From NCBI GenBank assembly GCA_900467185.1, contig UBPA01000023.1:186001-250000 (forward strand): 64,000 nucleotides of DNA, written 5' to 3'. Origin of the DNA: Hyphomicrobiales bacterium (GTDB lineage Bacteria; Pseudomonadota; Alphaproteobacteria; Rhizobiales; Rhizobiaceae). The notes beneath the pieces were generated by a model, which had not been told where the DNA came from, made no database searches, and saw nothing but the letters and a program-made list of their open reading frames with translations. The translations under genes were made by a program, and so were the position numbers. Shown in pieces: positions 25,919 through 35,864 of the stretch (its first letter is position 1; every line of letters begins with the position of its first letter).

Positions 25919-27438
25919 TGACGGTTCTGGTAAACCCGACGGCGCTCGTGGATCATGCCCCGCGCGACTTCAAGATGCTGATCGACGGCCGGTGGAGCGA
26001 GGGAACGACCGATCCGATCGAGCGGGTCGCGCCCGGCCATGGTGTCGTCGTCAGCCGGTTCCAGGCGGGAACGCGGGCGGATGCCGAGCGCGCCATCGCT
26101 GCAGCCCGCAAGGCCTTCGACACCGGGCCCTGGCCGCGGATGACGGCGTCGGAGCGCTCCGGCATTCTCCTGAAGGCCGCCGATCTTATCGCCGCGCGTG
26201 CCGAGGAACTCGCCTTTCTGGATGCGGTGGAAGCCGGCAAGCCCATTTCCCAGGTGCGCGGCGAAATCGCCGGTTCGGTCGATATCTGGCGCTATGCCGC
26301 GGCCCTTGCCCGCGATCTTCATGGCGAGAGCTACAATACGCTGGGCGACGGCACGCTGGGCGTGGTCCTGCGCGAGGCGATCGGCGTTGTTTCGATCATC
26401 ACGCCGTGGAACTTCCCCTTCCTGATCGTCGGGCAGAAGTTGCCCTTCGCGCTGGCCGCCGGCTGCACCACGGTCGTCAAACCGTCGGAACTCTCGTCCG
26501 GCTCGACCGTCGTGCTCGGCGAAATCCTCGAGGAGGCCGGCGTTCCGAAAGGCGTCGTTAACATCGTCACGGGCACCGGCGCCGAGGTGGGGGCGGTCAT
26601 GACGTCGCATCCCGATGTGGACATGGTGTCGTTCACGGGCTCCACCGGCGTCGGCAAGCTGACCATGGCGAATGCCGCGCAGACGCTGAAGAAGGTGTCG
26701 CTGGAGCTTGGCGGCAAGAACCCGCAAATCGTCTTTCCCGATGCCGATCTCGACGGCTTCATCGATGCCGCCGTGTTCGGCGCTTATTTTAACGCCGGTG
26801 AGTGCTGCAATGCCGGCTCGCGGCTGATCCTCCACAAGAGCATCGCCGAGGACGTGGTGAAGCGGGTGGCCGCCCTTTCGGAAAAAGTTCGGGTCGGCGA
26901 TCCGCTCGATCCGCAGACGCAGGTCGGTGCGATCATCACCCTGCAGCATCTGGAGAAGATCGCCGGCTACATTTCAGGGGCGGCAAACGGTGGCGCGGAT
27001 GTGGCCCATGGCGGCAAAGCGCTCGATCTCGGCCGCGGCCAGTTCATGGCGCCGACGATCCTCGCCAATGTGACGCCGGACATGCCGGTCGCGCGCGAGG
27101 AGGTGTTCGGCCCGGTTCTCTCCGTGCTCACCTTCGAGACGACGGCGCAGGCGATCGAGATCGCCAATGCTGTCGATTACGGGCTCTCGGCCGGGGTGTG
27201 GAGCAAGAATTTCGACACCTGCCTGACGATCGGCCGGCAGGTGCGGGCAGGGACCGTGTGGATGAACACCTTCATGGACGGCGCCTCCGAACTTCCCTTC
27301 GGCGGTTACAAACAGTCGGGCCTCGGCCGCGAACTCGGGCGCCACGCTGTAGAGGACTATACAGAGACCAAGACGCTCAACATGCATATCGGCGGCCGCA
27401 CGAACTGGTGGATGCCGCAGACGGAAAAGCTGGCCTGA
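25918..27438 (+). CDS. NAD(P)-dependent aldehyde dehydrogenase (betaine-aldehyde-dehydrogenase-like)
   Basis: A 506-residue aldehyde dehydrogenase with cofactor motif ITPWNFPFLI, general base E263 (LELGGKNP) and nucleophile C297 (GECCNAGS, the second cysteine aligning with GQxC). The start ATG at 25918 shares a base with the upstream stop (TAATG) and is eight bases from GGGAG; an alternative ATG at 25912 is too close to that site. It resembles the BetB/PuuC group. In context it probably oxidises a semialdehyde from the substrate of the locus. A 144-bp gap separates it from the transporter genes. Confidence 0.92.
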   Translation: MTVLVNPTALVDHAPRDFKMLIDGRWSEGTTDPIERVAPGHGVVVSRFQAGTRADAERAIAAARKAFDTGPWPRMTASERSGILLKAADLIAARAEELAFLDAVEAGKPISQVRGEIAGSVDIWRYAAALARDLHGESYNTLGDGTLGVVLREAIGVVSIITPWNFPFLIVGQKLPFALAAGCTTVVKPSELSSGSTVVLGEILEEAGVPKGVVNIVTGTGAEVGAVMTSHPDVDMVSFTGSTGVGKLTMANAAQTLKKVSLELGGKNPQIVFPDADLDGFIDAAVFGAYFNAGECCNAGSRLILHKSIAEDVVKRVAALSEKVRVGDPLDPQTQVGAIITLQHLEKIAGYISGAANGGADVAHGGKALDLGRGQFMAPTILANVTPDMPVAREEVFGPVLSVLTFETTAQAIEIANAVDYGLSAGVWSKNFDTCLTIGRQVRAGTVWMNTFMDGASELPFGGYKQSGLGRELGRHAVEDYTETKTLNMHIGGRTNWWMPQTEKLA

Positions 27439-27582
27439 AGCATCTCGCCTGGGCGCGCGACGCGCGGTCGGGAAGACGGGATGCGGCTGAACAAGCCGGC
27501 TGACGCCGACGCTCGAGGAGGGCGGCGGCACGGGAGCGGAAATGGGTTTCGCTCTTCACTGTGCTCATGGGAGGAAAACATC

Positions 27583-28824
27583 GTGCGCAAGTTTCTGACA
27601 TCGACTGCATTGGGTCTCGCTTTGATGGCCGGCGCCGTGCAGGCTGCCGAAAACGTGGAGGTGCTTCACTGGTGGACATCCGGCGGCGAGGCCTCGGCGC
27701 TGGAAGTTCTCAAGAAGGACCTCGAAGCCAAGAACATCTCCTGGACGGACATGCCGGTCGCCGGTGGCGGCGGCACGGAAGCTATGACGGTGCTGCGCGC
27801 CCGCGTCACGGCCGGCAACGCGCCGACCGCCGTGCAGATGCTCGGCTTCGACATTCTCGACTGGGCCAAGGAAGGCTCGCTCGGCAACCTCGATGCGGTC
27901 GCGGCCAAGGAAAACTGGGACAAGGTCATCCCCAAGGCGCTTCAGAAGTTCTCGAAATATGACGGCCACTGGATCGCGGCGCCCGTGAACCTGCATTCGA
28001 CCAACTGGATGTGGATCAACAAGGCGGCGCTCGACAAGGCCGGCGGCAAGGAGCCGCAGAGCTGGGAAGAGCTGGTCGCCCTCCTCGACAACTTCAAGGC
28101 GCAGGGCATCATCCCGGTTGCTGCCGGCGGACAGCCCTGGCAGGACGCGACCGTCTTCGACGCCGTCGTCCTGTCGCTCGGCGTCGATTTCTACACGTCC
28201 GCCTTCATCGATCTCGACCCGAAGGCGCTCGGCGGCGACAAGATGAAAGAAGCCTTCAACCGCATGACGACGCTGCGCTCCTATGTCGATCCGAACTTCT
28301 CGGGCCGCGACTGGAACCTCGCCTCTGCCATGGTCATCGACGGCAAGGCCGGCGTACAGTTCATGGGCGACTGGGCAAAGGGCGAGTTCTCCAAGGCCGG
28401 CAAGACGCCGGGCAAGGACTATGTGTGCATGCGTTTCCCCGGCACGCAAGGTGCCGTCACCTTCAACACCGACCAGTTCGTCATGTTCAAGGTCGCCGAC
28501 GCCAAGGTGCCGGCACAGATGGAGATGGCCACGGCCATCGAAAGCCCTGAATTCCAGTCGGCTTTCAACGTGGTCAAGGGTTCGGCACCGGTGCGCACCG
28601 ACGTGTCGGACGCCGCCTTCGACGATTGCGGCAAGAAGGCCATCAAGGATGCGGCCGAAGCCGACAAGAACGGCACGCTTCTCGGCTCCATGGCCCATGG
28701 CCACGCCAATCCGGCAGCCGTGAAGAACGCGATCTACGACGTCGTGACCCGTCAGTTCAACGGCGACCTGACGGCCGACGACGCGGTCGCCGAGCTGGTG
28801 AGCGCGGTCGAAGCCGCCAAGTAA
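27583..28824 (+). CDS. ABC transporter sugar-binding protein (glucose/mannose type)
   Basis: A 413-residue family-1 periplasmic binding protein. The signal peptide is residues 1 to about 21 ([19 protein letters not shown]). The mature start [20 protein letters not shown] and the later [13 protein letters not shown] are typical of the glucose/mannose-binding group found in rhizobia and pseudomonads. GTG at 27583 is chosen because GGGAGG lies about eight bases upstream and the signal peptide begins there. It feeds the two permeases and ATPase that follow, the only complete sugar ABC set with a MalK-type ATPase here. A large hairpin lies just after its stop. Confidence 0.92.
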   Translation: MRKFLTSTALGLALMAGAVQAAENVEVLHWWTSGGEASALEVLKKDLEAKNISWTDMPVAGGGGTEAMTVLRARVTAGNAPTAVQMLGFDILDWAKEGSLGNLDAVAAKENWDKVIPKALQKFSKYDGHWIAAPVNLHSTNWMWINKAALDKAGGKEPQSWEELVALLDNFKAQGIIPVAAGGQPWQDATVFDAVVLSLGVDFYTSAFIDLDPKALGGDKMKEAFNRMTTLRSYVDPNFSGRDWNLASAMVIDGKAGVQFMGDWAKGEFSKAGKTPGKDYVCMRFPGTQGAVTFNTDQFVMFKVADAKVPAQMEMATAIESPEFQSAFNVVKGSAPVRTDVSDAAFDDCGKKAIKDAAEADKNGTLLGSMAHGHANPAAVKNAIYDVVTRQFNGDLTADDAVAELVSAVEAAK

Positions 28825-28828
28825 GCGC

Positions 28829-28866
28829 GGCGGGCGCTGCGGGCCTTCTCGCCCGCAGCGCCCGCC
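28829..28866 (+). other. Strong intercistronic stem-loop
   Basis: A perfect 16-bp inverted repeat: GGCGGGCGCTGCGGGC at 28829-28844 and its complement at 28851-28866, six-base loop. It starts four bases after the binding-protein stop and has no T-run, so it probably protects the upstream mRNA or attenuates transcription into the permease genes rather than ending the operon. Confidence 0.75.
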
Positions 28867-28903
28867 ATCACACCATCCAATACGTCAAGACTGCCGGGGA
28901 GAC

Positions 28904-28956
28904 CGGGTGCGCTGAGAGGCCGGCCATGATGGCCGGTGCCTGAGGCCGTGCACCCG
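28904..28956 (+). other. Nested stem structure in the leader of the permease gene
   Basis: CGGGTGC (28904-28910) pairs with GCACCCG (28950-28956), enclosing a second hairpin CCGGCCA-tga-TGGCCGG (28920-28936), with GCTGAGAG on one side and TGCCTGAGGC on the other. It ends 30 bases before the permease start. Whether it is a regulatory RNA or only GC-rich chance pairing is undecided. Confidence 0.35.
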
Positions 28957-28986
28957 TATTCCGGGCGAGGGGAGGGGAACGAAGCC

Positions 28987-29865
28987 ATGCAGAGCCGCAG
29001 CTTCCTACAGGACCAGTTGCCGAAAATCGTGCTCGCGCCGAGTTTCCTGGTCATCGTGATTTTCGTCTACGGCTTCATCGCCTATACCGGCTTCCTGTCG
29101 ATCACCGACAGCAAGATGCTGCCGTCCTACAACGTCGTGGGCCTGTCGAACTACAGCAAGCTCTGGGCTTTGCCGCACTGGTGGCGGGCGATCACCAATC
29201 TGGCGATCTTCGCCTCGCTCTACATCCTCATCTGCTCGGCGCTCGGCCTGTTCCTGGCGATCATGCTCGACCAGAAAATCCGCGGTGAAGGCTTTCTGCG
29301 CCCGATCTATCTCTATCCCATGGCGCTCTCCTTCATCGTCACAGGCACCGCCTGGAAGTGGATCCTCGATCCCGGCATCGGCATCGAGAACACCATGCAT
29401 CTCTGGGGCTGGGAGACCTTCGCCTTCACCTGGATCAAGGACAGCAAGATGGCGATCTACTGCGTCGTGCTGGCCGCCGTCTGGCAGTCCTCGGGCTTCA
29501 TCATGGCGATGTTCCTCGCCGGCCTGCGCGGCGTCGACAACGAAATGATCAAGGCCGCGCAGATCGACGGTGCGGGCACCGTGACGATCTACCGACGGAT
29601 CATCATTCCCCTGATGCGCCCGGTCTTCCTGTCGGCCTTCGTCGTGCTCGCCCATCTCGCCATCAAGGCCTACGACCTGATCGTCGCCCTGACCGGCGGG
29701 GGACCGGGGCAGGCGACCGAACTGCCGGCCACCTTCATGTATTCCTACACCTTCACCCGCAACCAGATGGGCATCGGCGCATCCTCCGCCATCATCATGC
29801 TGGTCATGATCTTCTCGATCATCGTTCCCTATCTCTATTCCGAAATCCGGGGAGGAAAACGCTGA
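28987..29865 (+). CDS. ABC sugar transporter permease (MalF/UgpA type)
   Basis: A 292-residue permease with six predicted spans (first at residues 15-40). The EAA-like cytoplasmic loop is KAAQIDGAGTVTIYRRIIIP. Length and ending (SEIRGGKR) match glucose-type permeases. The ATG at 28987 follows a purine-rich GAGGGGAGGGGAA; an in-frame ATG at 28936 overlaps the structured leader and is less likely. It overlaps the next gene by one base (TGATG). Confidence 0.92.
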   Translation: MQSRSFLQDQLPKIVLAPSFLVIVIFVYGFIAYTGFLSITDSKMLPSYNVVGLSNYSKLWALPHWWRAITNLAIFASLYILICSALGLFLAIMLDQKIRGEGFLRPIYLYPMALSFIVTGTAWKWILDPGIGIENTMHLWGWETFAFTWIKDSKMAIYCVVLAAVWQSSGFIMAMFLAGLRGVDNEMIKAAQIDGAGTVTIYRRIIIPLMRPVFLSAFVVLAHLAIKAYDLIVALTGGGPGQATELPATFMYSYTFTRNQMGIGASSAIIMLVMIFSIIVPYLYSEIRGGKR

Positions 29866-30749
29866 TGAGCGGCGCCACCCATCCACAAAACGCGATCTCG
29901 CACGGCCTCCTCACCCGCGCCCTGATCTATACCGCATTGATCTTCTTTGCGATGTTCTACCTCATGCCGCTCTACGTCATGGTGGTGAATTCGCTGAAGC
30001 CGCTGGAGGAAATCCGCCAGGGCGGGATGGTCAACCTGCCGCAGGTCTGGACCATCGAGCCGTGGCTGTCGGCCTGGTCGACCGCGCAGATCGGCATCCA
30101 GCCGACGGGCCTCAAGCCCTTCTTCATCAACTCCATCCTCATGGTCATCCCCGCCGTCGCCATCTCGACGGTGATCGGTGCGCTCAACGGCTATGTGCTG
30201 ACCAAATGGCATTTCCGCGGGTCGAACATCGTCTTCGGCATGCTGCTCCTGTCCTGCTTCATCCCCTTCCAGATCGTGCTCATTCCCACGGCGCGCATCC
30301 TCGGCATGCTCGGCCTTGCAGGCTCCATTCCCGGGCTCGTTCTGGTGCACGTCGTCTACGGTCTCGGCTTCACCACGCTCTACTTCCGCAATTACTACGA
30401 GGCCTTTCCGACCGAACTCGTGCGGGCGGCGCAGATCGACGGCGCGACGTTCTTCCAGATCTTCCGCCGCATCCTGCTGCCCTCGTCTGGTCCGATCATC
30501 GTCGTCTCGGTCATCTGGCAGTTCACCAATATCTGGAACGACTTTCTGTTCGGCGCCTCGTTTGCCGGCGCTAATTCGACGCCGATGACGGTCGCGCTCA
30601 ACAACCTCGTGCAGTCGTCCACGGGCGTGAAGGAATACAACGTCCATTTTGCCGGCGCGATCCTCGCGGCCCTGCCCACCCTCCTCGTCTACATCGTTTC
30701 GGGTCGCTACTTCGTGCGCGGCCTGATGTCCGGCGCCGTGAAAGGCTGA
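29865..30749 (+). CDS. ABC sugar transporter permease (MalG/UgpE type)
   Basis: A 294-residue second permease. The membrane segments start at about residue 22 (YTALIFFAMFYLMPLYVM), the EAA loop is RAAQIDGATFFQIFRRILLP, and the C-terminus RGLMSGAVKG is the family ending. GGGGAGG lies nine bases before the ATG at 29865, within the end of the upstream gene, so the pair is translationally coupled and should form the heterodimeric channel. Confidence 0.92.
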   Translation: MSGATHPQNAISHGLLTRALIYTALIFFAMFYLMPLYVMVVNSLKPLEEIRQGGMVNLPQVWTIEPWLSAWSTAQIGIQPTGLKPFFINSILMVIPAVAISTVIGALNGYVLTKWHFRGSNIVFGMLLLSCFIPFQIVLIPTARILGMLGLAGSIPGLVLVHVVYGLGFTTLYFRNYYEAFPTELVRAAQIDGATFFQIFRRILLPSSGPIIVVSVIWQFTNIWNDFLFGASFAGANSTPMTVALNNLVQSSTGVKEYNVHFAGAILAALPTLLVYIVSGRYFVRGLMSGAVKG

Positions 30750-30754
30750 TCCTC

Positions 30755-31870
<1,116 letters not shown>

Positions 31871-31884
31871 GCGGGGGGACCGAG

Positions 31885-33411
31885 ATGAGCAGAACTCCCG
31901 ACATCGTCATCATCGGCTCCGGCATCGGCGGTGCGACGCTGGCCGCCGGCCTTGCCGCGTCCGGCTGCGAGATCCTGATCCTGGAGGCCGGCGAGCACAT
32001 TGCCGACACGCCAGTGAACCGCGACCAGCGCGCGATCTTCCAGCGCGGGCATTTCCGTCCGAAGGAGACCTGGTATGAATGGCTGGGCCAAGGGCAAAGG
32101 GAGCACAGGGGGTTTAACCCGGGCAATTACTACAATGTCGGCGGCAACTCGAAATTCTATGGCGCCGTTCTCTCGCGCTACCGGCGCGAGGATTTTGACG
32201 AACTGCAGCATCAGGAGGGCGTCTCTCCCGCCTGGCCGTTTCCCTACGCCGAGCTCGAGCCCTGGTATGGGGCGGCCGAGCGGATGTATCAGGTGCGCGG
32301 CGCGCTGGGGGACGACCCGACCGAGCCCGAACATTCCACCCCTTACGCCTTTCCTCCGGTGCCGGACGAACCGTCGATTGCAGACGTCCGCGCGCGTCTG
32401 AAGCAGAAGGGGCTCCACCCGTTCTCCCTGCCGCTCGGCGTCGATATCGACCGGTGGCTCGCCAAGGGGCGCACGCCGTGGGATGCCCATCCGAATTCCG
32501 ACGACGGCAAGATGGATGCCGAGAGTGCGGCCCTCGCCGTCGCGCTGGGCTATCCCAATGTCACGCTGCAAACGGGCGCGATCGTCCGGCGGCTCGAAAC
32601 GGGCGCCTCCGGCGGCCGCATCGAGCGCGTCGTCTATACCGCGGCCGGGGACACAAGCAGCGTCTCGCCGAAGCTCGTGGTGCTCGCCGCCGGCGCGGTC
32701 CAGTCGGCCGTCCTGCTGCTGCGCTCGGCCAATGCGCGCTTTCCCGATGGCCTTGCCAACAGCTCGGACCAGGTCGGGCGCAACTTCATGAACCACAATT
32801 CGTCCGCCGTGCTCGCTCTGTCGCCGCGCTACCGGAATACGTCGGTCTATCAGAAGACCTTCGCCTTCAACGACTTCTACCTGTCGGACGGCGAGGGCGG
32901 GCCGCCGCTCGGCAATGTCCAGCTTCTCGGCCGCGTGTCCGGGGCGATCCTCAAAAGCAGCCTGCCGCGCATACCGGAGCGGCTGCTCGACCGGCTATCG
33001 ACGCATGCGATCGATTTTTACGCCATGAGCGAGGATATTCCGCACCCTGAAAGCCGGGTCATGGTCGATGGCGAGCGGATCGTCCTCAAATGGCATCGCA
33101 CCAACTGGAACGCGCATCTGGCGCTGGTGGCGAAACTCAAGGCCGTTCTTCGCTCGGTCGGCTTTCCGCTCGTGTTGTCGCGGCCGTTCGACAAACGCAC
33201 GCCGTCCCATCAGTGCGGCACGGTGCGCATCGGCAACGATCCCGCAACGGCGCCGCTCGATCCCTTCTGCCGCGCCTATGACCACGACAACCTGTTCGTC
33301 GTCGATGCGAGCTGCCTGCCGACCTCGGCCGCCGTCAATCCGGCGCTCACGGTTGCGGCCCAGGCCTTGCGGGTCGCCGATCACATCGTCTCAAAGGACC
33401 TGCAACGATGA
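31885..33411 (+). CDS. GMC-family FAD-dependent oxidoreductase
   Basis: A 508-residue glucose-methanol-choline oxidoreductase. The FAD fold starts at residue 5 (PDIVIIGSGIGGATLAAGL); the second flavin motif is GGNSKFYG, and the active-site region has SHQCGTVRIG with the catalytic His equivalent, then NPALTVAAQALRVAD. No Tat or Sec signal is present, so it acts inside the cell. The ATG at 31885 follows GGGGGGA; an in-frame GTG at 31867 overlaps the ATPase stop. It would oxidise an alcohol or sugar hydroxyl. The next gene's start overlaps its stop (ATGA). Confidence 0.9.
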   Translation: MSRTPDIVIIGSGIGGATLAAGLAASGCEILILEAGEHIADTPVNRDQRAIFQRGHFRPKETWYEWLGQGQREHRGFNPGNYYNVGGNSKFYGAVLSRYRREDFDELQHQEGVSPAWPFPYAELEPWYGAAERMYQVRGALGDDPTEPEHSTPYAFPPVPDEPSIADVRARLKQKGLHPFSLPLGVDIDRWLAKGRTPWDAHPNSDDGKMDAESAALAVALGYPNVTLQTGAIVRRLETGASGGRIERVVYTAAGDTSSVSPKLVVLAAGAVQSAVLLLRSANARFPDGLANSSDQVGRNFMNHNSSAVLALSPRYRNTSVYQKTFAFNDFYLSDGEGGPPLGNVQLLGRVSGAILKSSLPRIPERLLDRLSTHAIDFYAMSEDIPHPESRVMVDGERIVLKWHRTNWNAHLALVAKLKAVLRSVGFPLVLSRPFDKRTPSHQCGTVRIGNDPATAPLDPFCRAYDHDNLFVVDASCLPTSAAVNPALTVAAQALRVADHIVSKDLQR

Positions 33412-34187
33412 GCGAACGGCGGCAGAGACCGGTGGCGGTCGTAACGGGCGGACGGCGGGGGATCGGTTTCGGCATCGCCTCGCACCTTGCCGCTGCCGGC
33501 TACGACATCGTCGTAACAGGTATCGGCGGCCCGGAAACGGCAAAGGACGCACTGGCGGAGCTCCGCGCCGCTGGTAAGGCGGACGCCGTCTACATCCAGG
33601 CGGATATCTGCGACGTCGCCGGGCACGCAGCGACGGTCGACGACGTCATGGCCCGGTTCGGGCGCATCGACTGCCTCGTCAACAATGCGGGCATGGCGTC
33701 CGTCGTGCGCGGCGATTTCCTCGACCTTTCGCCCGACAACTATGATCTGATCATGGCCACAAATCTCAAAGGGACGGTGTTCTTCACCCAGGCCGTGGTG
33801 AGGGCGATGCTGGCGACCGCGCCCGACCATTTCCGGTCGATCATCAACATCACCTCGGTCTCTGCGCAGGCGAGTTCTCCCGAGCGCCTCGACTACTGCA
33901 TCAGCAAAGCGGGGCTTGCGGCCTTTTCGCAAGGGCTGGCACTGCGGCTTGCGGCCGATGGCGTCGCGGTCTTCGAGGTACGGCCTGGCATCGTGCGGAC
34001 CGACATGACCGCCGGCGTCACGCCGAAATACGATGCCCTGATCGCCGGGGGTCTGGTGCCCATGCGGCGCTGGGGAGAAGCCGGCGATATCGGCGCCATC
34101 TGCGCAGCGCTCGCCTCGGGCAGCTTCGCCTTTGCAACAGGGACCGTGATCGACGCCGATGGCGGCCTGTCGATCCCGCGTCTGTGA
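33408..34187 (+). CDS. Short-chain dehydrogenase/reductase
   Basis: A 259-residue classical SDR. The cofactor motif is TGGRRGIG (about 14-21), then NNAGMAS, the catalytic Ser in ITSVSAQ and YCISK (Tyr/Lys pair). The C-terminal DADGGLSI is typical of 3-oxoacyl-reductase-like members. It interconverts a hydroxyl and a keto group with NAD(P). It lies between two GMC flavoprotein genes with overlapping codons on both sides, indicating a tight oxidative module. Confidence 0.92.
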   Translation: MSERRQRPVAVVTGGRRGIGFGIASHLAAAGYDIVVTGIGGPETAKDALAELRAAGKADAVYIQADICDVAGHAATVDDVMARFGRIDCLVNNAGMASVVRGDFLDLSPDNYDLIMATNLKGTVFFTQAVVRAMLATAPDHFRSIINITSVSAQASSPERLDYCISKAGLAAFSQGLALRLAADGVAVFEVRPGIVRTDMTAGVTPKYDALIAGGLVPMRRWGEAGDIGAICAALASGSFAFATGTVIDADGGLSIPRL

Positions 34188-34201
34188 CAGGAATGGAAAC
34201 C

Positions 34202-35857
34202 ATGCGCTTCGACTACATCATCACCGGGGCAGGCCCTGCCGGCTGTGTTCTCGCCAACAGGCTGAGCGAAGATCCCGATGTCACCGTGCTGCTGCTGGAA
34301 GCAGGTGGTGGGGACTGGAATCCTCTGTTTCACATGCCGGCCGGCTTTGCCAAGATGACGAAGGGTGTCGCCAGCTGGGGTTGGGAGACCGTGCCGCAGA
34401 AGCACATGAACGGCCGCGTCCTGCGCTACACGCAGGCCAAGGTCATCGGCGGCGGTTCGTCCATCAACGCGCAGCTCTATACCCGTGGGAACGCCGCCGA
34501 TTACGATCTCTGGGCAAGTGAAGACGGCTGCGAGGGCTGGGACTACCGTTCCGTGCTGCCCTATTTCAAGCGGGCCGAGGACAACCAGCGCTTTGCCGAC
34601 GACTATCATGCCTATGGCGGGCCGCTCGGCGTGTCCATGCCGGTGTCCGCGTTGCCGATCTGCGACGCCTATATCCGGGCGGGGCAGGAGCTCGGCATTC
34701 CCTACAATCACGACTTTAATGGGCGCCAGCAGGCGGGTGTCGGCTTTTACCAGCTGACGCAGCGCAACCGCCGCCGCTCTTCCGCCTCGCTCGCTTACCT
34801 CTCGCCGATCAAGGACCGGAAGAACCTGACGATCCGCATGGGCGCCCGCGTCTCGCGCATCGTCCTGGAGGGAACGACCGCCGTCGGCATCGAGATCGCA
34901 ACCAGCCAGGGCAGCGAGATCGTGCGGTGCGAGCGCGAGGTACTCGTCACGTCGGGCGCCATCGGCTCGCCGAAGCTGCTGCTGCAATCGGGCATCGGCC
35001 CGGCCGATCATCTGACGTCCGTCGGCGTTCCCGTGGCGCATGACCTGCCGGGCGTCGGTGGCAATCTGCAGGACCATCTGGACCTCTTCGTCATCGCCGA
35101 ATGCACCGGCGACCACACCTATGACGGCGTTGCGAAGCTGCATCGCACGCTCTGGGCCGGCCTCGAATACGTGCTGTTCCGCACAGGCCCCGTCGCCTCC
35201 TCGCTCTTTGAGACCGGCGGCTTCTGGTATGCGGATCCGGACGCGCGATCCCCGGATATCCAGTTCCATCTCGGTCTTGGCTCGGGCATCGAGGCGGGCG
35301 TGGAAAAGCTGAAAAATGCCGGGGTGACGCTAAATTCGGCTTATCTGCATCCGCGATCGCGCGGCACGGTGCGGCTCTCCGCGTCCGATCCGGCCGCAGC
35401 CCCGCTGATCGACCCCAATTACTGGTCGGACCCGCATGACCGGAAGATGTCGCTGGAGGGCTTGCGGATCGCCCGCGAGATCTTCGAGCAGGCGGCATTG
35501 AAGCCCTATATTCTGGCCGAGCGCCTGCCCGGTCCGAAGGTCCGCACCGAGGCCGAGCTTTTCGACTATGGCTGTGCGAACGCGAAGACCGATCACCACC
35601 CCGTCGGCACCTGCCGTATGGGCACCGGGGCGGATGCGGTCGTCGGGCTCGATCTGCGCGTGCGAGGGCTGCAGGGGCTTCGCGTCTGCGACAGCTCTGT
35701 CATGCCGCGCGTGCCCTCCTGCAACACCAATGCCCCGACCATCATGGTCGGAGAGAAAGGCGCCGACATCATCCGCGGCCTCGATCCGCTGCCGGCGACG
35801 ATCTTTGCCGACGAGCGCAACGACCAGCGCCCCCGTGCACGCGCGCATGTACGGTAA
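34202..35857 (+). CDS. GMC oxidoreductase, choline-dehydrogenase-like
   Basis: A 551-residue GMC flavoprotein of the choline/alcohol dehydrogenase branch. FAD-binding ITGAGPAGCVLANRL begins at about residue 5; GGGSSINAQLYTRG and the GMC signature TSGAIGSPKLLLQSGIG are visible, and the active site is HHPVGTCRMG with NTNAPTIM. The start at 34202 is nine bases from AGGA; GTG at 34184 and ATG at 34193 are alternatives. It oxidises a primary or secondary alcohol. The basic C-terminal tail beyond the family end (RNDQRPRARAHVR) is of no obvious function. Confidence 0.92.
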   Translation: MRFDYIITGAGPAGCVLANRLSEDPDVTVLLLEAGGGDWNPLFHMPAGFAKMTKGVASWGWETVPQKHMNGRVLRYTQAKVIGGGSSINAQLYTRGNAADYDLWASEDGCEGWDYRSVLPYFKRAEDNQRFADDYHAYGGPLGVSMPVSALPICDAYIRAGQELGIPYNHDFNGRQQAGVGFYQLTQRNRRRSSASLAYLSPIKDRKNLTIRMGARVSRIVLEGTTAVGIEIATSQGSEIVRCEREVLVTSGAIGSPKLLLQSGIGPADHLTSVGVPVAHDLPGVGGNLQDHLDLFVIAECTGDHTYDGVAKLHRTLWAGLEYVLFRTGPVASSLFETGGFWYADPDARSPDIQFHLGLGSGIEAGVEKLKNAGVTLNSAYLHPRSRGTVRLSASDPAAAPLIDPNYWSDPHDRKMSLEGLRIAREIFEQAALKPYILAERLPGPKVRTEAELFDYGCANAKTDHHPVGTCRMGTGADAVVGLDLRVRGLQGLRVCDSSVMPRVPSCNTNAPTIMVGEKGADIIRGLDPLPATIFADERNDQRPRARAHVR

Positions 35858-35864
35858 GACCCTG

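Noticed and set aside
28890-28986. Possible TPP riboswitch (a CTGAGA motif and GGGGAGG near the start)
   Set aside because: The conserved 3' half of the THI element is absent, CTGAGA stands before rather than after the inner hairpin, and the downstream gene is a sugar permease. Kept only as an unclassified structured leader.
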